Positions 9,037-16,559 of a stretch of 64,000 nt of DNA are shown here, piece by piece. The stretch lies in NCBI RefSeq assembly GCF_000745345.1, contig NZ_JQNR01000003.1, positions 992,001 to 1,056,000 on the forward strand, read 5' to 3'. Positions within the stretch are counted from its first letter, which is position 1; every line of letters starts with the position of its first letter. The notes below the pieces were generated by a model, which searched no databases, was not told the DNA's origin, and was given only the letters and a program-made list of their open reading frames with translations. This stretch comes from Actinacidiphila yeochonensis CN732. Lineage in GTDB: Bacteria; Actinomycetota; Actinomycetes; Streptomycetales; Streptomycetaceae. The position numbers and the translations under genes are program-made.

Positions 9037-11097
9037 ATGACGATCGCCGGCCCGTCGTGGGCTCACTGCGGACAAGGCACCGTTCCAGGTGATCCGCTCG
9101 CGGGTTGCACCGGAGTCACCGTCACCGCTTCCGGTCGGTGCCTGGCCCACGCCGAGGAAGCCGACCAGACCGCGTATCTCGTGTCCCTGTCACCCGGCGC
9201 GGACCTGGACCTCCGGGGCACCAGCGTCGACGAGACACTCATCGGCCGCGTCCTCACCGCCATGACCGACCCGGCAACCCGAAGGCCGACCATAGGGAAC
9301 GCCAGATTCGACTCGGCCGTCTTCCCCGGGGACGCGTCGTTCGGGTCAGCCACCTTCACCGGGCACGCCTGGTTCGGGTCAGCCACCTTCACCGAAGACG
9401 CCTGGTTCGGATCAGCCACCTTCACCGGGCACGCGTCGTTCGGGTCAGCCACCTTCACCGGGCACGCGTCGTTCGGATCAGCCACCTTCACCGAAGACGC
9501 CTGGTTCGGGTCAGCCACCTTCACCCAGGACGCCTGGTTCGACTCAGCCACCTTCACCGGGCACGCCCGATTCGACTCAGCCACCTTCACCGAAGACGCC
9601 TCGTTCGGGTCAGCCACCTTCAGCAGGGACGCCCGATTCGACTCAGCCACCTTCACCCAGGACGCCTGGTTCGACTCAGCCACCTTCACCGGGCACGCCC
9701 GATTCGACTCAGCCACCTTCACCGGGCACGCCTCGTTCGACTCAGCCACCTTCACCGGGCACGCCCGATTCGACTCAGCCACCTTCACCGGGCACGCCTC
9801 GTTCGGATCAGCCACCTTCACCCAGGACGCGTCGTTCGAGTCAGCCACCTTCACCCAGGACGCGTCGTTCGGATCAGCCACTTTCACCGGGCACGCCCGA
9901 TTCGACTCAGCCACCTTCACCAGGGAAACCCGATTCGGCTCAGCCACCTTCACCAGGGACGCCGGGTTCACCTCGACCGTGTTCAAGGGCACGTCAGTGC
10001 TGGGTCCGTTGGTGTGCGCGGGGACGGTGAATCTGTCCAGTGCGTTGTTCGGGGTGGCGGTGACCGTGGAGGTCGCGGCGAAGGCGGTGCTGTTCCGGCG
10101 GACGCGGTGGGCGCAGCCGGCCACGGTGTGGCTGCGCTACGCCGACGCCGACGTGAGTGACGCCGTGGCGGAGTACCCCGTGACGATCGCCGCGCGACCC
10201 CGCCCGTTCACGCACGTGTCAGGTGACCTGGTGGACGAGTCCGTGTTGGCGGGCCTGGCGACGGTCGAGGCGCGGGTGACCTCACTGCGGGGTGTGGACG
10301 CCGCCCAGATGATCCTGACGGATCTCGACCTGAGCCAGTGCCTGTTCGCCGGCACGGTCCACCTGAACCAGCTCCGGCTGGAGGGCGACTGCCGCTTCGC
10401 CGCGACACCGGAAGGCGTCCACCGGCGGGGCCGACTGTGGCTCGTCCGGTGCACCCGCCGCCGCACGCTGGCCGAGGAACATCACTGGCGCCACGGCCTG
10501 CCCCGAGCCGTCATCGGCTGGCAGCCGCCTCTCATCCCTGAGAACGTCGTGCAGCCGCGCGCCCTGGCCGCGGTCTACCGAGCTCTGCGCACGTCCCATG
10601 AGGACTCCGGCAACGAACCCGGTGCCGCGGACTTCTACTACGGCGAGATGGAGATGCGCCGCGCCGATCCCCGCACCGCCCCGGGCGAGCGCGGGCTGCT
10701 CACCGCCTACTGGGCGCTGTCCGGCTACGGCCTGCGCGCTACCCGCGCACTGGGCTGGCTCCTGCTCGCGGTGGCCGGCACCATGCTGGTGATGATGCTG
10801 TGGGGGCTGCCGCAGCGTGACACGTCCTCGCTCAGCACCGGCATCATCACCGGCCACCGCATCACCGTCACCACCGACAGTCCCGCCCCCGAGAACCCCA
10901 CCGGGCCCCCTGGCGACCGCTTTACGACCGAGCGCTTCGAGAAAAGCCTGCGCATCGTCGTCAACTCCGTGGTCTTCCGCTCCTCCGGCCAGGACCTCAC
11001 CACCACCGGCACCTACACCGAAATGGCCTCCCGCCTCACCGAACCCGTCCTCCTGGGCTTTGCAGTCCTCGCCGTCCGAGGCCGCATCAAACGCTGA
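9037..11097 (+). CDS. Membrane-anchored pentapeptide-repeat protein
   Basis: 686 residues. The N-terminal 85 residues include a Cys/His set (WAHCGQG, AGCTGV, GRCLAHAEE) that could bind a metal. Residues 91-310 are 20 copies of an 11-residue unit, F-x-S-A-T-F-T-x-x-A-x, which is two pentapeptide turns (5+6), as in the F-rich pentapeptide families that fold as a right-handed quadrilateral helix. A globular region follows, then a membrane segment at about residues 566-590 (LGWLLLAVAGTMLVMMLWGL) and a basic hydrophobic C terminus. The ATG is preceded by only a weak ribosome site. The plus strand was chosen because only it gives sensible flanking domains; the repeat leaves other frames open as well. 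The function is unknown; known pentapeptide proteins include DNA mimics, but nothing here shows that role. Confidence 0.85.
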   Translation: MTIAGPSWAHCGQGTVPGDPLAGCTGVTVTASGRCLAHAEEADQTAYLVSLSPGADLDLRGTSVDETLIGRVLTAMTDPATRRPTIGNARFDSAVFPGDASFGSATFTGHAWFGSATFTEDAWFGSATFTGHASFGSATFTGHASFGSATFTEDAWFGSATFTQDAWFDSATFTGHARFDSATFTEDASFGSATFSRDARFDSATFTQDAWFDSATFTGHARFDSATFTGHASFDSATFTGHARFDSATFTGHASFGSATFTQDASFESATFTQDASFGSATFTGHARFDSATFTRETRFGSATFTRDAGFTSTVFKGTSVLGPLVCAGTVNLSSALFGVAVTVEVAAKAVLFRRTRWAQPATVWLRYADADVSDAVAEYPVTIAARPRPFTHVSGDLVDESVLAGLATVEARVTSLRGVDAAQMILTDLDLSQCLFAGTVHLNQLRLEGDCRFAATPEGVHRRGRLWLVRCTRRRTLAEEHHWRHGLPRAVIGWQPPLIPENVVQPRALAAVYRALRTSHEDSGNEPGAADFYYGEMEMRRADPRTAPGERGLLTAYWALSGYGLRATRALGWLLLAVAGTMLVMMLWGLPQRDTSSLSTGIITGHRITVTTDSPAPENPTGPPGDRFTTERFEKSLRIVVNSVVFRSSGQDLTTTGTYTEMASRLTEPVLLGFAVLAVRGRIKR
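9307..9966 (+). repeat. 33-bp coding minisatellite, 20 copies
   Basis: Twenty in-register 33-bp units inside the pentapeptide gene, the typical unit encoding FDSATFTGHAR. Neighbouring units differ mainly at residues 2 and 8-11 (FGS or FDS; TGHA, TEDA or TQDA) and are otherwise nearly identical even at silent positions. That suggests recent expansion or gene conversion. Copy number is likely to vary between strains and may be mis-assembled. Confidence 0.93.
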
Positions 11098-11189
11098 CGG
11101 GAGCCGAGGGATGACAGTCCGCCGCCAGGACCTGCCCGTGTGTCGAAAGGCACCGCCCAAGGACCACGGATCGAAGCGCGATCACACCG

Positions 11190-11348
11190 TCACGCCGCCG
11201 CGCAACCCGCGTGGAACAGATCCATGGCCCGCTCCACGTCCCTCAGCGCGCGAGGCCGCGCCTCCAGGTCGTCCGCCCCGTGGCGGACGAGCCCGAGCAC
11301 GACAGAACAGGCCATGGTTGTTGACGCCCTCGGCGCGCCGTCGCTCAC
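11190..11348 (-). pseudogene. Possible coding remnant (52 aa)
   Basis: A short open frame (GTG start, no ribosome site) with host-like codon use. It ends VERAMDLFHAGCAAA and has a helical, charged middle (RHGADDLEARPRALRD). It could be the decayed C-terminal end of a regulator or a small gene; no family is recognised. It is the only coding-like signal in the 395-bp gap 11098-11492 between the pentapeptide gene and the AraC gene. Confidence 0.2.
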
Positions 11349-11492
11349 GCGGGCGGCACCGGCGACCTCGTACGGGGCTGCGGATCACGGCGAGTTGACG
11401 TACCCGCGCGGGGTGGCGCGTACGGCGGCGCGATCTCGCCCTGCGCATTTATGCGTATGGCCCCCGGTGCCACGCCAGGTGCAGTGTTGCCG

Positions 11493-12424
11493 TCACCCCC
11501 CGAGGGGTGTCCCGCCGGCCGGCCCCTCCCCGCGTCGGCGGGACCCGTGCGACGGCGGCGGGGTCCCCCGCGCCGTGGCGCGGAAGGCCAGGGCGGTGCA
11601 GCCCTGGCGCTTGCGGAAGAACTTGGCGAAGTCGCCCGGCTCGTGGAACCCCAGCCGCCGCGCGATATCGGCCGCGGGGGCGTCGGAGTGGACGAGGAGC
11701 CGCTTGGCTTCGAGCAGGATCCTGGCGTCCAGGTACTGCTTCGCGGTCTGCCCGGTGGCCGCCGCCGTCCCCCGGGTCAGCGTCCGGGGGCTGTAGCCGA
11801 GCGCCGTCGCGTAGTCGGCGACCCGGTGGGTGCGCGTGAAGTCGCGCTCGACGGCGGTCCGGAACCGTTCGAAGGGGCCGTCCTGGGGGACGGCCGCCGC
11901 GGGGCGGGCCCCGCGTGCGCGAGGCGCAGCAGGAGCACCGCCAGCAGCATGCGCAGCGCGTCGATGTGCGCGTCCAGGGGGACGGTACCGACGTCCGCGT
12001 ACTCGTGGGCGAGGTGGCTCAGGGCGAGCCCGATGGCCCGCTCGTGGGCGCCGGACGGCAGCAGGGGCACCTGCGTGTGGGGGGTGCCGACGACCACGAA
12101 GCCGGGCTGCCAGATCACGATGGTGCCGCGCGCCCGCGGCAGGTCCCTGCCGTACTGGTGGACCTGCCCGGGGCGGACCCACAGCCAGCTGCCGGGCTCC
12201 AGGACGAAGTCCGAGAAGTCCACGGTGTGCACCAGCGGGGCTGAGTCCTGGTGCAGGTGGAGCAGGTGGTGGAACGCCGGGCGCTGGGGCGCCGAGAGGT
12301 CGATGCCGCGGCGGTGGCCGCGGGCCCGCAGCTCCTCGAAGTCCAGGACGTCCATGCCGATGGGCGCGCCCAGCGAGGGGCGGTAGGCGACCTCGGCGAT
12401 CTGTGGTCCTGGACGCCCGGCCAT
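11493..12424 (-). pseudogene. AraC-family transcriptional regulator, frameshifted
   Basis: The N-terminal cupin-like effector domain (MAGRPGPQIAEVAY... WVRPGQVHQYGR... HTQVPLL) reads in one frame to LLLRLAHAGPAP. The C-terminal AraC DNA-binding domain (VADYATALGYSPRTLTR, LLEAKRLLVHSD, DIARRLGFHEPGDFAKFFR) is in another. Adding one G to the GGGG at 11901-11904 (C on the coding strand) joins them as AGPAPAAAVPQDGPFERF, giving an intact protein of about 310 residues. A sequencing deletion is therefore more likely than decay. It is divergent from the decarboxylase operon with 152 bp between starts and is its probable activator (inference from position). Confidence 0.85.
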
Positions 12425-12576
12425 CCCGCACCCTTCCGGCATCCCGCCCGTCCGAGGGCGAGGATGTCCGTTTTTTCCCGTACTCGGTCCCGAGGATACC
12501 CCGGTGGCCGACGGCGCCGCTCCTAGCGTCGGAGGGGAAGCGGACTGCAGGACACGAGACGAGGAGCCGGGACGCG

Positions 12577-13319
12577 GTGCGACTGATCGTGGGGATGACC
12601 GGAGCCACCGGAGCGGTGTTCGGGGTACGGCTGCTGGAGGCGCTGGCCGAGCTGCCGGATGTGGAGACGCATCTGGTGCTGAGCCACTGGGCCCGTGCCA
12701 CCGTCGAGCTGGAGACCGGCCGCGGGGTGCGCGAGCTGCACGCGCTCGCCGACGCCGTGTACAGCCCCGAGGACCAGGGCGCGGTGATCTCCTCCGGGTC
12801 GTTCCGCACGGACGGCATGGTGATCGTGCCGTGCTCCATGAAGACCCTGGCCGGCATCCGCACCGGATACGCGGAGGGCCTGGTGGCCCGGGCGGCGGAC
12901 GTGGTGCTCAAGGAGCGCCGCAAGCTGGTGCTCGTCCCCCGGGAGACGCCGCTGAGCGAGATCCACCTGGAGAACATGCTCGACCTGGCGCGCAAGGGCG
13001 TGCAGATCGTGCCGCCGATGCCGGCCTTCTACAACCACCCGCAGAGCATCGACGACCTCGTCGACCACATCGTGGTCCGCATCCTCGACCAGTTCGACCT
13101 GTCCGTCCCGGACACCGGGCCCGGACGCTGGGCGGGCATGCGCGCGGCCAGGAGGCACGCCGCCGAGCTCACCGAGCCCAGCATGCGCGAGGCCGCGCCC
13201 GGGCCCGCGGCCGCCCCGCCCCGCCGGCCGCGCCCACCGGGACGCCGACCACAGCCACCGCGCTCACCGCGCCTGCCGCGCCTGCCGCGCCTGCCGCACC
13301 GGCCGCCCCCGCCGCCTGA
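12577..13319 (+). CDS. vdcB: UbiX-type flavin prenyltransferase (decarboxylase subunit B)
   Basis: Makes prenylated FMN, the cofactor of the UbiD decarboxylase encoded next door. Family motifs are VGMTGATGAVFGVRLL (flavin site), ISSGSFRTDGMVIVPCSMKT, KERRKLVLVPRETPLSEIH and PPMPAFYNHPQ. The start is GTG with GAGGAG upstream. As printed, the frame runs on into ubiD with no stop. Adding one C to the CCCC run at about 13214-13217 gives a normal Ala/Pro-rich tail (TATALTAPAAPAAP) ending at TGA 13317-13319, 22 bp before the ubiD ATG. The printed fusion is therefore probably an assembly error, and the coordinates here are the corrected span. Named for Streptomyces vdcBCD. Confidence 0.85.
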
Positions 13320-13341
13320 ACATTCCACCAAGGAGTCACCC

Positions 13342-14766
13342 ATGGCATACGACGACCTGCGGTCGTTCCTGGACACGCTGGAGAAGGAGGGCCAGCTGCT
13401 GCGCATCGCGGACGAGGTCCTGCCCGAACCGGACATAGCCGCTGCCGCCAACGCCTGCGGACGCATCGGCGAGGGCGCTCCCGCCATCTGGTTCGACCGG
13501 ATCAAGGGGTTCACCGACGCCCGCGTCGTCATGAACGTCCACGGCTCCTGGCGCAACCACGCCCTCGCCCTCGGCCTCCCCAAGGAGACGACGACCAAGG
13601 AGCAGGTGGAGGAGTTCGCCCGGCGCTGGGACGCGTTCCCGGTCGCCCCCGAGCGCCGCGAGGACCCGCCGTGGCAGGAGAACAGCGTGGCGGGCGAGGA
13701 CGTCGACCTCTTCGACATCCTGCCGCTGTTCCGCCTCAACGACGGTGACGGGGGCTTCTACCTCGACAAGGCCGCGGTCGTCTCCCGCGACCCGCAGGAC
13801 CCGGACAACTTCGACAAGCAGAACCTCGGCATCTACCGCATCGAGGTGATCGGCCGCAACCGGCTGGCGCTCCAGCCCGTGCCGATGCACGACATCGCCA
13901 AGCACCTGCGCGCGGCCGAGGAGCGGGGCGAGGACCTCCCCGTGGCGATCACGCTGGGCAACGACCCGGTGGTGCCGATCGTCGCCGGGATGCCCATGGC
14001 CTACGACCAGTCCGAGTACGAGATGGCCGGAGCGCTGCGCGGCGCCCCCATGCCCATCGCCACCGCCCCGCTGACCGGGTTCGACGTCCCCTGGGGCTCG
14101 GAAGTGGTCATCGAGGGCGTCATCGAGTCGCGGGTGCGCCAGATCGAGGGGCCCTTCGGCGAGTTCACCGGCCACTACTCCGGCGGGCGCCGGATGCCCG
14201 TGGTCCGGATCGACCGGATCTCCTACCGCACCAAGCCCGTCTTCGAGTCGCTGTACCTGGGCATGCCCTGGACCGAGTGCGACTACCTCGTCGGCCCCAA
14301 CACCTGCGTCCCGCTGCTGAAGCAGCTGCGCGCCGAGTTCCCCGAGGTGCAGGCGGTCAACGCCATGTACACCCACGGGCTGCTGGTGATCATCTCCACG
14401 AAGAAGCGGTACGGCGGCTTCGCCAAGGCCGTCGGCATGCGCGCGATGACCACCCCGCACGGCCTCGGCTACGTCACGCAGGTGATCGTCGTGGACGAGG
14501 ACGTCGACCCGTTCAACCTGCCCCAGGTGCTGTGGGCGCAGTCGGCCAAGGTCAATCCCAGGGAGGACGTGGTCGTCATCCCGAACCTCTCGGTGCTGGA
14601 GCTGGCACCGGCCTCGCAGCCGGCCGGCATCACCAGCAAGATGATCATCGACGCCACGACGCCGGTGGCCCCGGACGTCCGCGGCAACTTCAGCACCCCG
14701 GCCAGGGACCTGCCCGAGACCGCCGAATGGGCGGCACGGCTGCAGTCCCTGCTCGCCAACCGCTGA
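13342..14766 (+). CDS. vdcC: UbiD-family hydroxyarylic acid decarboxylase (subunit C)
   Basis: A prFMN-dependent decarboxylase of 474 residues that removes CO2 non-oxidatively from vanillate- or 4-hydroxybenzoate-like acids. Diagnostic segments are MNVHGSWRNHALALGLP, IEGPFGEFTGHYSGGRRMP, MPWTECDYLVGPN, HGLGYVTQVIVVDEDVDPF and the C-terminal RGNFSTPARDLPETA. The ATG at 13342 has an AAGGAG site 8 bp upstream and begins with the family N terminus MAYDDLRSFLDTLEKEG, so it is the real start even though the frame is open further left. The B-C-D arrangement (vdcB, vdcC, vdcD) matches the vanillate/4-hydroxybenzoate decarboxylase operons of Streptomyces and Bacillus. Confidence 0.95.
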   Translation: MAYDDLRSFLDTLEKEGQLLRIADEVLPEPDIAAAANACGRIGEGAPAIWFDRIKGFTDARVVMNVHGSWRNHALALGLPKETTTKEQVEEFARRWDAFPVAPERREDPPWQENSVAGEDVDLFDILPLFRLNDGDGGFYLDKAAVVSRDPQDPDNFDKQNLGIYRIEVIGRNRLALQPVPMHDIAKHLRAAEERGEDLPVAITLGNDPVVPIVAGMPMAYDQSEYEMAGALRGAPMPIATAPLTGFDVPWGSEVVIEGVIESRVRQIEGPFGEFTGHYSGGRRMPVVRIDRISYRTKPVFESLYLGMPWTECDYLVGPNTCVPLLKQLRAEFPEVQAVNAMYTHGLLVIISTKKRYGGFAKAVGMRAMTTPHGLGYVTQVIVVDEDVDPFNLPQVLWAQSAKVNPREDVVVIPNLSVLELAPASQPAGITSKMIIDATTPVAPDVRGNFSTPARDLPETAEWAARLQSLLANR

Positions 14767-14908
14767 GCACCGCTGAGCACGGGCCGGACATCGGGCCCGC
14801 GCACGGGCTGAAGCCCGGGCCCGCGCACGGGCCGGAGCAACCCGCCCGCGTGCGGGCCCGGGCGGCCACGGCCCGCCGAGAACCCCCACCACGTCGAGGA
14901 GTCCCCAG

Positions 14909-15136
14909 ATGATCTGCCCGCGTTGCGCGTCCGACACCGTCGAGACGACCACCACCTCCCCCGTCCCGGGGGTGTGGGAGGTCCTCCAGTGCCAGCGCTG
15001 CCTCTACATGTGGCGCACCACCGAGCCCGAGCGGCGCACCCAGCGCCACGCCTACCCGGTGCAGTTCCGCATGACCGCCGAGGACATCGCCAACGCCATC
15101 GAGGTGCCCACGGTCCCGCCGCTGCTCGGCGGCTGA
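14909..15136 (+). CDS. vdcD: Non-oxidative hydroxyarylic acid decarboxylase subunit D
   Basis: A 75-residue protein with two CxxC pairs (ICPRCAS near the N terminus and LQCQRCLYMW in the middle), a probable zinc ribbon. Sequence and length match VdcD/BsdD, the small subunit always found with the UbiX and UbiD partners of these decarboxylases. The ATG follows GAGGAGTCCCCAG. It is separated from vdcC by 142 bp that contain a 16-bp direct repeat (CGGGCCCGCGCACGGG, twice) and no gene. Its exact biochemical role is not settled in the literature. Confidence 0.93.
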   Translation: MICPRCASDTVETTTTSPVPGVWEVLQCQRCLYMWRTTEPERRTQRHAYPVQFRMTAEDIANAIEVPTVPPLLGG

Positions 15137-15151
15137 GGCGGCCCACCCACT

Positions 15152-15186
15152 TCCGGCCGCCGGGTGTCCTGACCCCGGCGGCCGGA
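15152..15186. terminator. Bidirectional hairpin between vdcD and the TrmB-type regulator
   Basis: A perfect 13-bp inverted repeat (TCCGGCCGCCGGG and its complement) with a 9-nt loop, 16 bp after the vdcD stop and between convergent genes. Confidence 0.8.
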
Positions 15187-15306
15187 GGCGGCCCCGAACC
15201 GGCGCGTCCGCCGCGTGCTTCCCCCCGACCCGCGGCGGACGCGCCCGCCAACCCCGGCCCGCCACGGCCCGGCCCTGGCCGCGGCTCCCCCGCTGCCGCC
15301 GCCGCG

Positions 15307-16290
15307 TCAGATCCATCCCCGGCGAACGGCCTCGGCGCCCGCCTGGAAGCGGGTGTCAGCGCCGAGGCGCTCCATCACCGCGGCGATCCGCCGGGTCGCG
15401 GTACGCGAACTCACCCCGAGCTGGCGGCCGATGGCCTGGTCCTTCAGACCGGCCATCAGCATGCGCGCCACCAGCCGGTCCTCCTTGTCGCCGGGCACCG
15501 GTCCGGGAACGGCCTCCGGCAGCAGCGGCTGCGCCCGCTCCCAGTACGCCTCGAAGAGTTCGATCAGCCCGTCCAGCAGCCCCGACGGGTGCACCACCAC
15601 CAGGTTGTCGTAGACCTCGCCGATCAGCGGCATGAGCGCCACCCGGCGGTCCATCACCCGCAGCTTGAAGGGGAGCTGGGGCAGCATCCGGGCCTGCTCG
15701 CCCAGCGCCGCCAGCCGCAGCACCGTCTCGAAGCGGCCGGGCCGGTCCATGGACTGCGGGCAGTAGACGGTACGGATGTCGGCGCCCTTGGCCAGCAGCG
15801 AGTGGGTGAACGCCGTCTCCGACTCGTTCGTCTCGGGCGCGCCGTCGGCCCACTCCAGGTAGGGCGGCCGGTCCAGCACCCACAGGTGGCTGACGACGGA
15901 GTGGGTCAGCTCGTCCACCCGCCGGTTGACCGCCTCGCGCCCCACCAGCACCTCGATCAGCGAGCCCGGGTCGCCGCGCATCCGGCCCGCACGGTACTCG
16001 CGGGCCAGTTCCTCGATCGAGTCGCGCACCCGCGCCAGCGCCGCCTCGCTCTCCATCCGCCGCTGGTTGAGCAGGACCGTCAGCGCCGACTCCGGCCCGA
16101 TCGGCAGATAGGCACCGGGGGCGACCCGCCGCACCAGGCCGAGTCCGATGAGGCGGCCGAGCGCGCTGCGGGTGCGTCCGGAGGAGGCTCCGACGCCGGC
16201 CGCGAGCTCCCGGAGGGGCCCTTCCGGCCGAGCCAGCAGCGCCCGGTAGACCCGTTCGTCGAAGTCGGCTATCCCCAGCACCTGCAGCAC
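15307..16290 (-). CDS. TrmB/LuxR-type transcriptional regulator
   Basis: 327 residues. The N-terminal winged helix (LGIADFDERVYRALLARPEG ending AYLP) is TrmB-like. The C-terminal helix-turn-helix (DRLVARMLMAGLKDQAIGRQ, then LGVSSRTATRRIAAVMERLG) is LuxR-like. The middle contains the VYDNLVVVHPSGLLDGLIELF segment typical of this two-HTH Streptomyces family. The GTG at 16290 was chosen because GGAG lies 6 bp upstream; the longer ORF start at 16353 has none. It converges on the decarboxylase operon and could control it or the secreted-protein genes to its right; the sequence does not say which. Confidence 0.83.
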   Translation of the reverse strand: MLQVLGIADFDERVYRALLARPEGPLRELAAGVGASSGRTRSALGRLIGLGLVRRVAPGAYLPIGPESALTVLLNQRRMESEAALARVRDSIEELAREYRAGRMRGDPGSLIEVLVGREAVNRRVDELTHSVVSHLWVLDRPPYLEWADGAPETNESETAFTHSLLAKGADIRTVYCPQSMDRPGRFETVLRLAALGEQARMLPQLPFKLRVMDRRVALMPLIGEVYDNLVVVHPSGLLDGLIELFEAYWERAQPLLPEAVPGPVPGDKEDRLVARMLMAGLKDQAIGRQLGVSSRTATRRIAAVMERLGADTRFQAGAEAVRRGWI

Positions 16291-16559
16291 GATCGCTCCG
16301 TCGTTCCCGCCACCGCGGACACCATGCCCCCGGGCCGTGGCGCAGAATGCCACGCGGCGGCATGTGCCACCCGGTTGATGTAGACACCATGCGCTCGCTG
16401 ACCGTTGACTTTACCCGTCCACAACAACTCGGTGCGCTGCCCTGGTCCTTCACTCCTGAGACCCGCGTGAGCGGCGATGAGCCATGCCCTCGTACCCCGG
16501 GTCGGCTCCGCCCTGCTCGGGACCGGTGTGGCGCGTTGACGTCATGACGAGGGGTCACC

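Noticed and set aside
8542-9150. Minus-strand ORF ending RQDSNLRPSA
   Set aside because: It is the antisense of tRNA-Arg; this peptide is a well-known artefact of translating tRNA regions.
9307-9966. Possible CRISPR array (33-bp periodicity)
   Set aside because: Units are contiguous with no unique spacers, are in coding frame, and no cas genes are present.
9063-10124. 353-residue minus-strand ORF across the pentapeptide repeat
   Set aside because: The 33-bp unit is a multiple of three with no stop in several frames, so antisense frames stay open. It has no sensible N or C terminus or ribosome site.
8508-11097. Integrated element at tRNA-Arg
   Set aside because: No integrase, no duplicated tRNA 3' end and no phage or conjugation genes were seen.
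12577-14766. Bifunctional UbiX-UbiD fusion gene
   Set aside because: Better explained by one missing C near 13214, because the alternative frame gives a natural tail and stop before a ribosome-site-led ubiD ATG.
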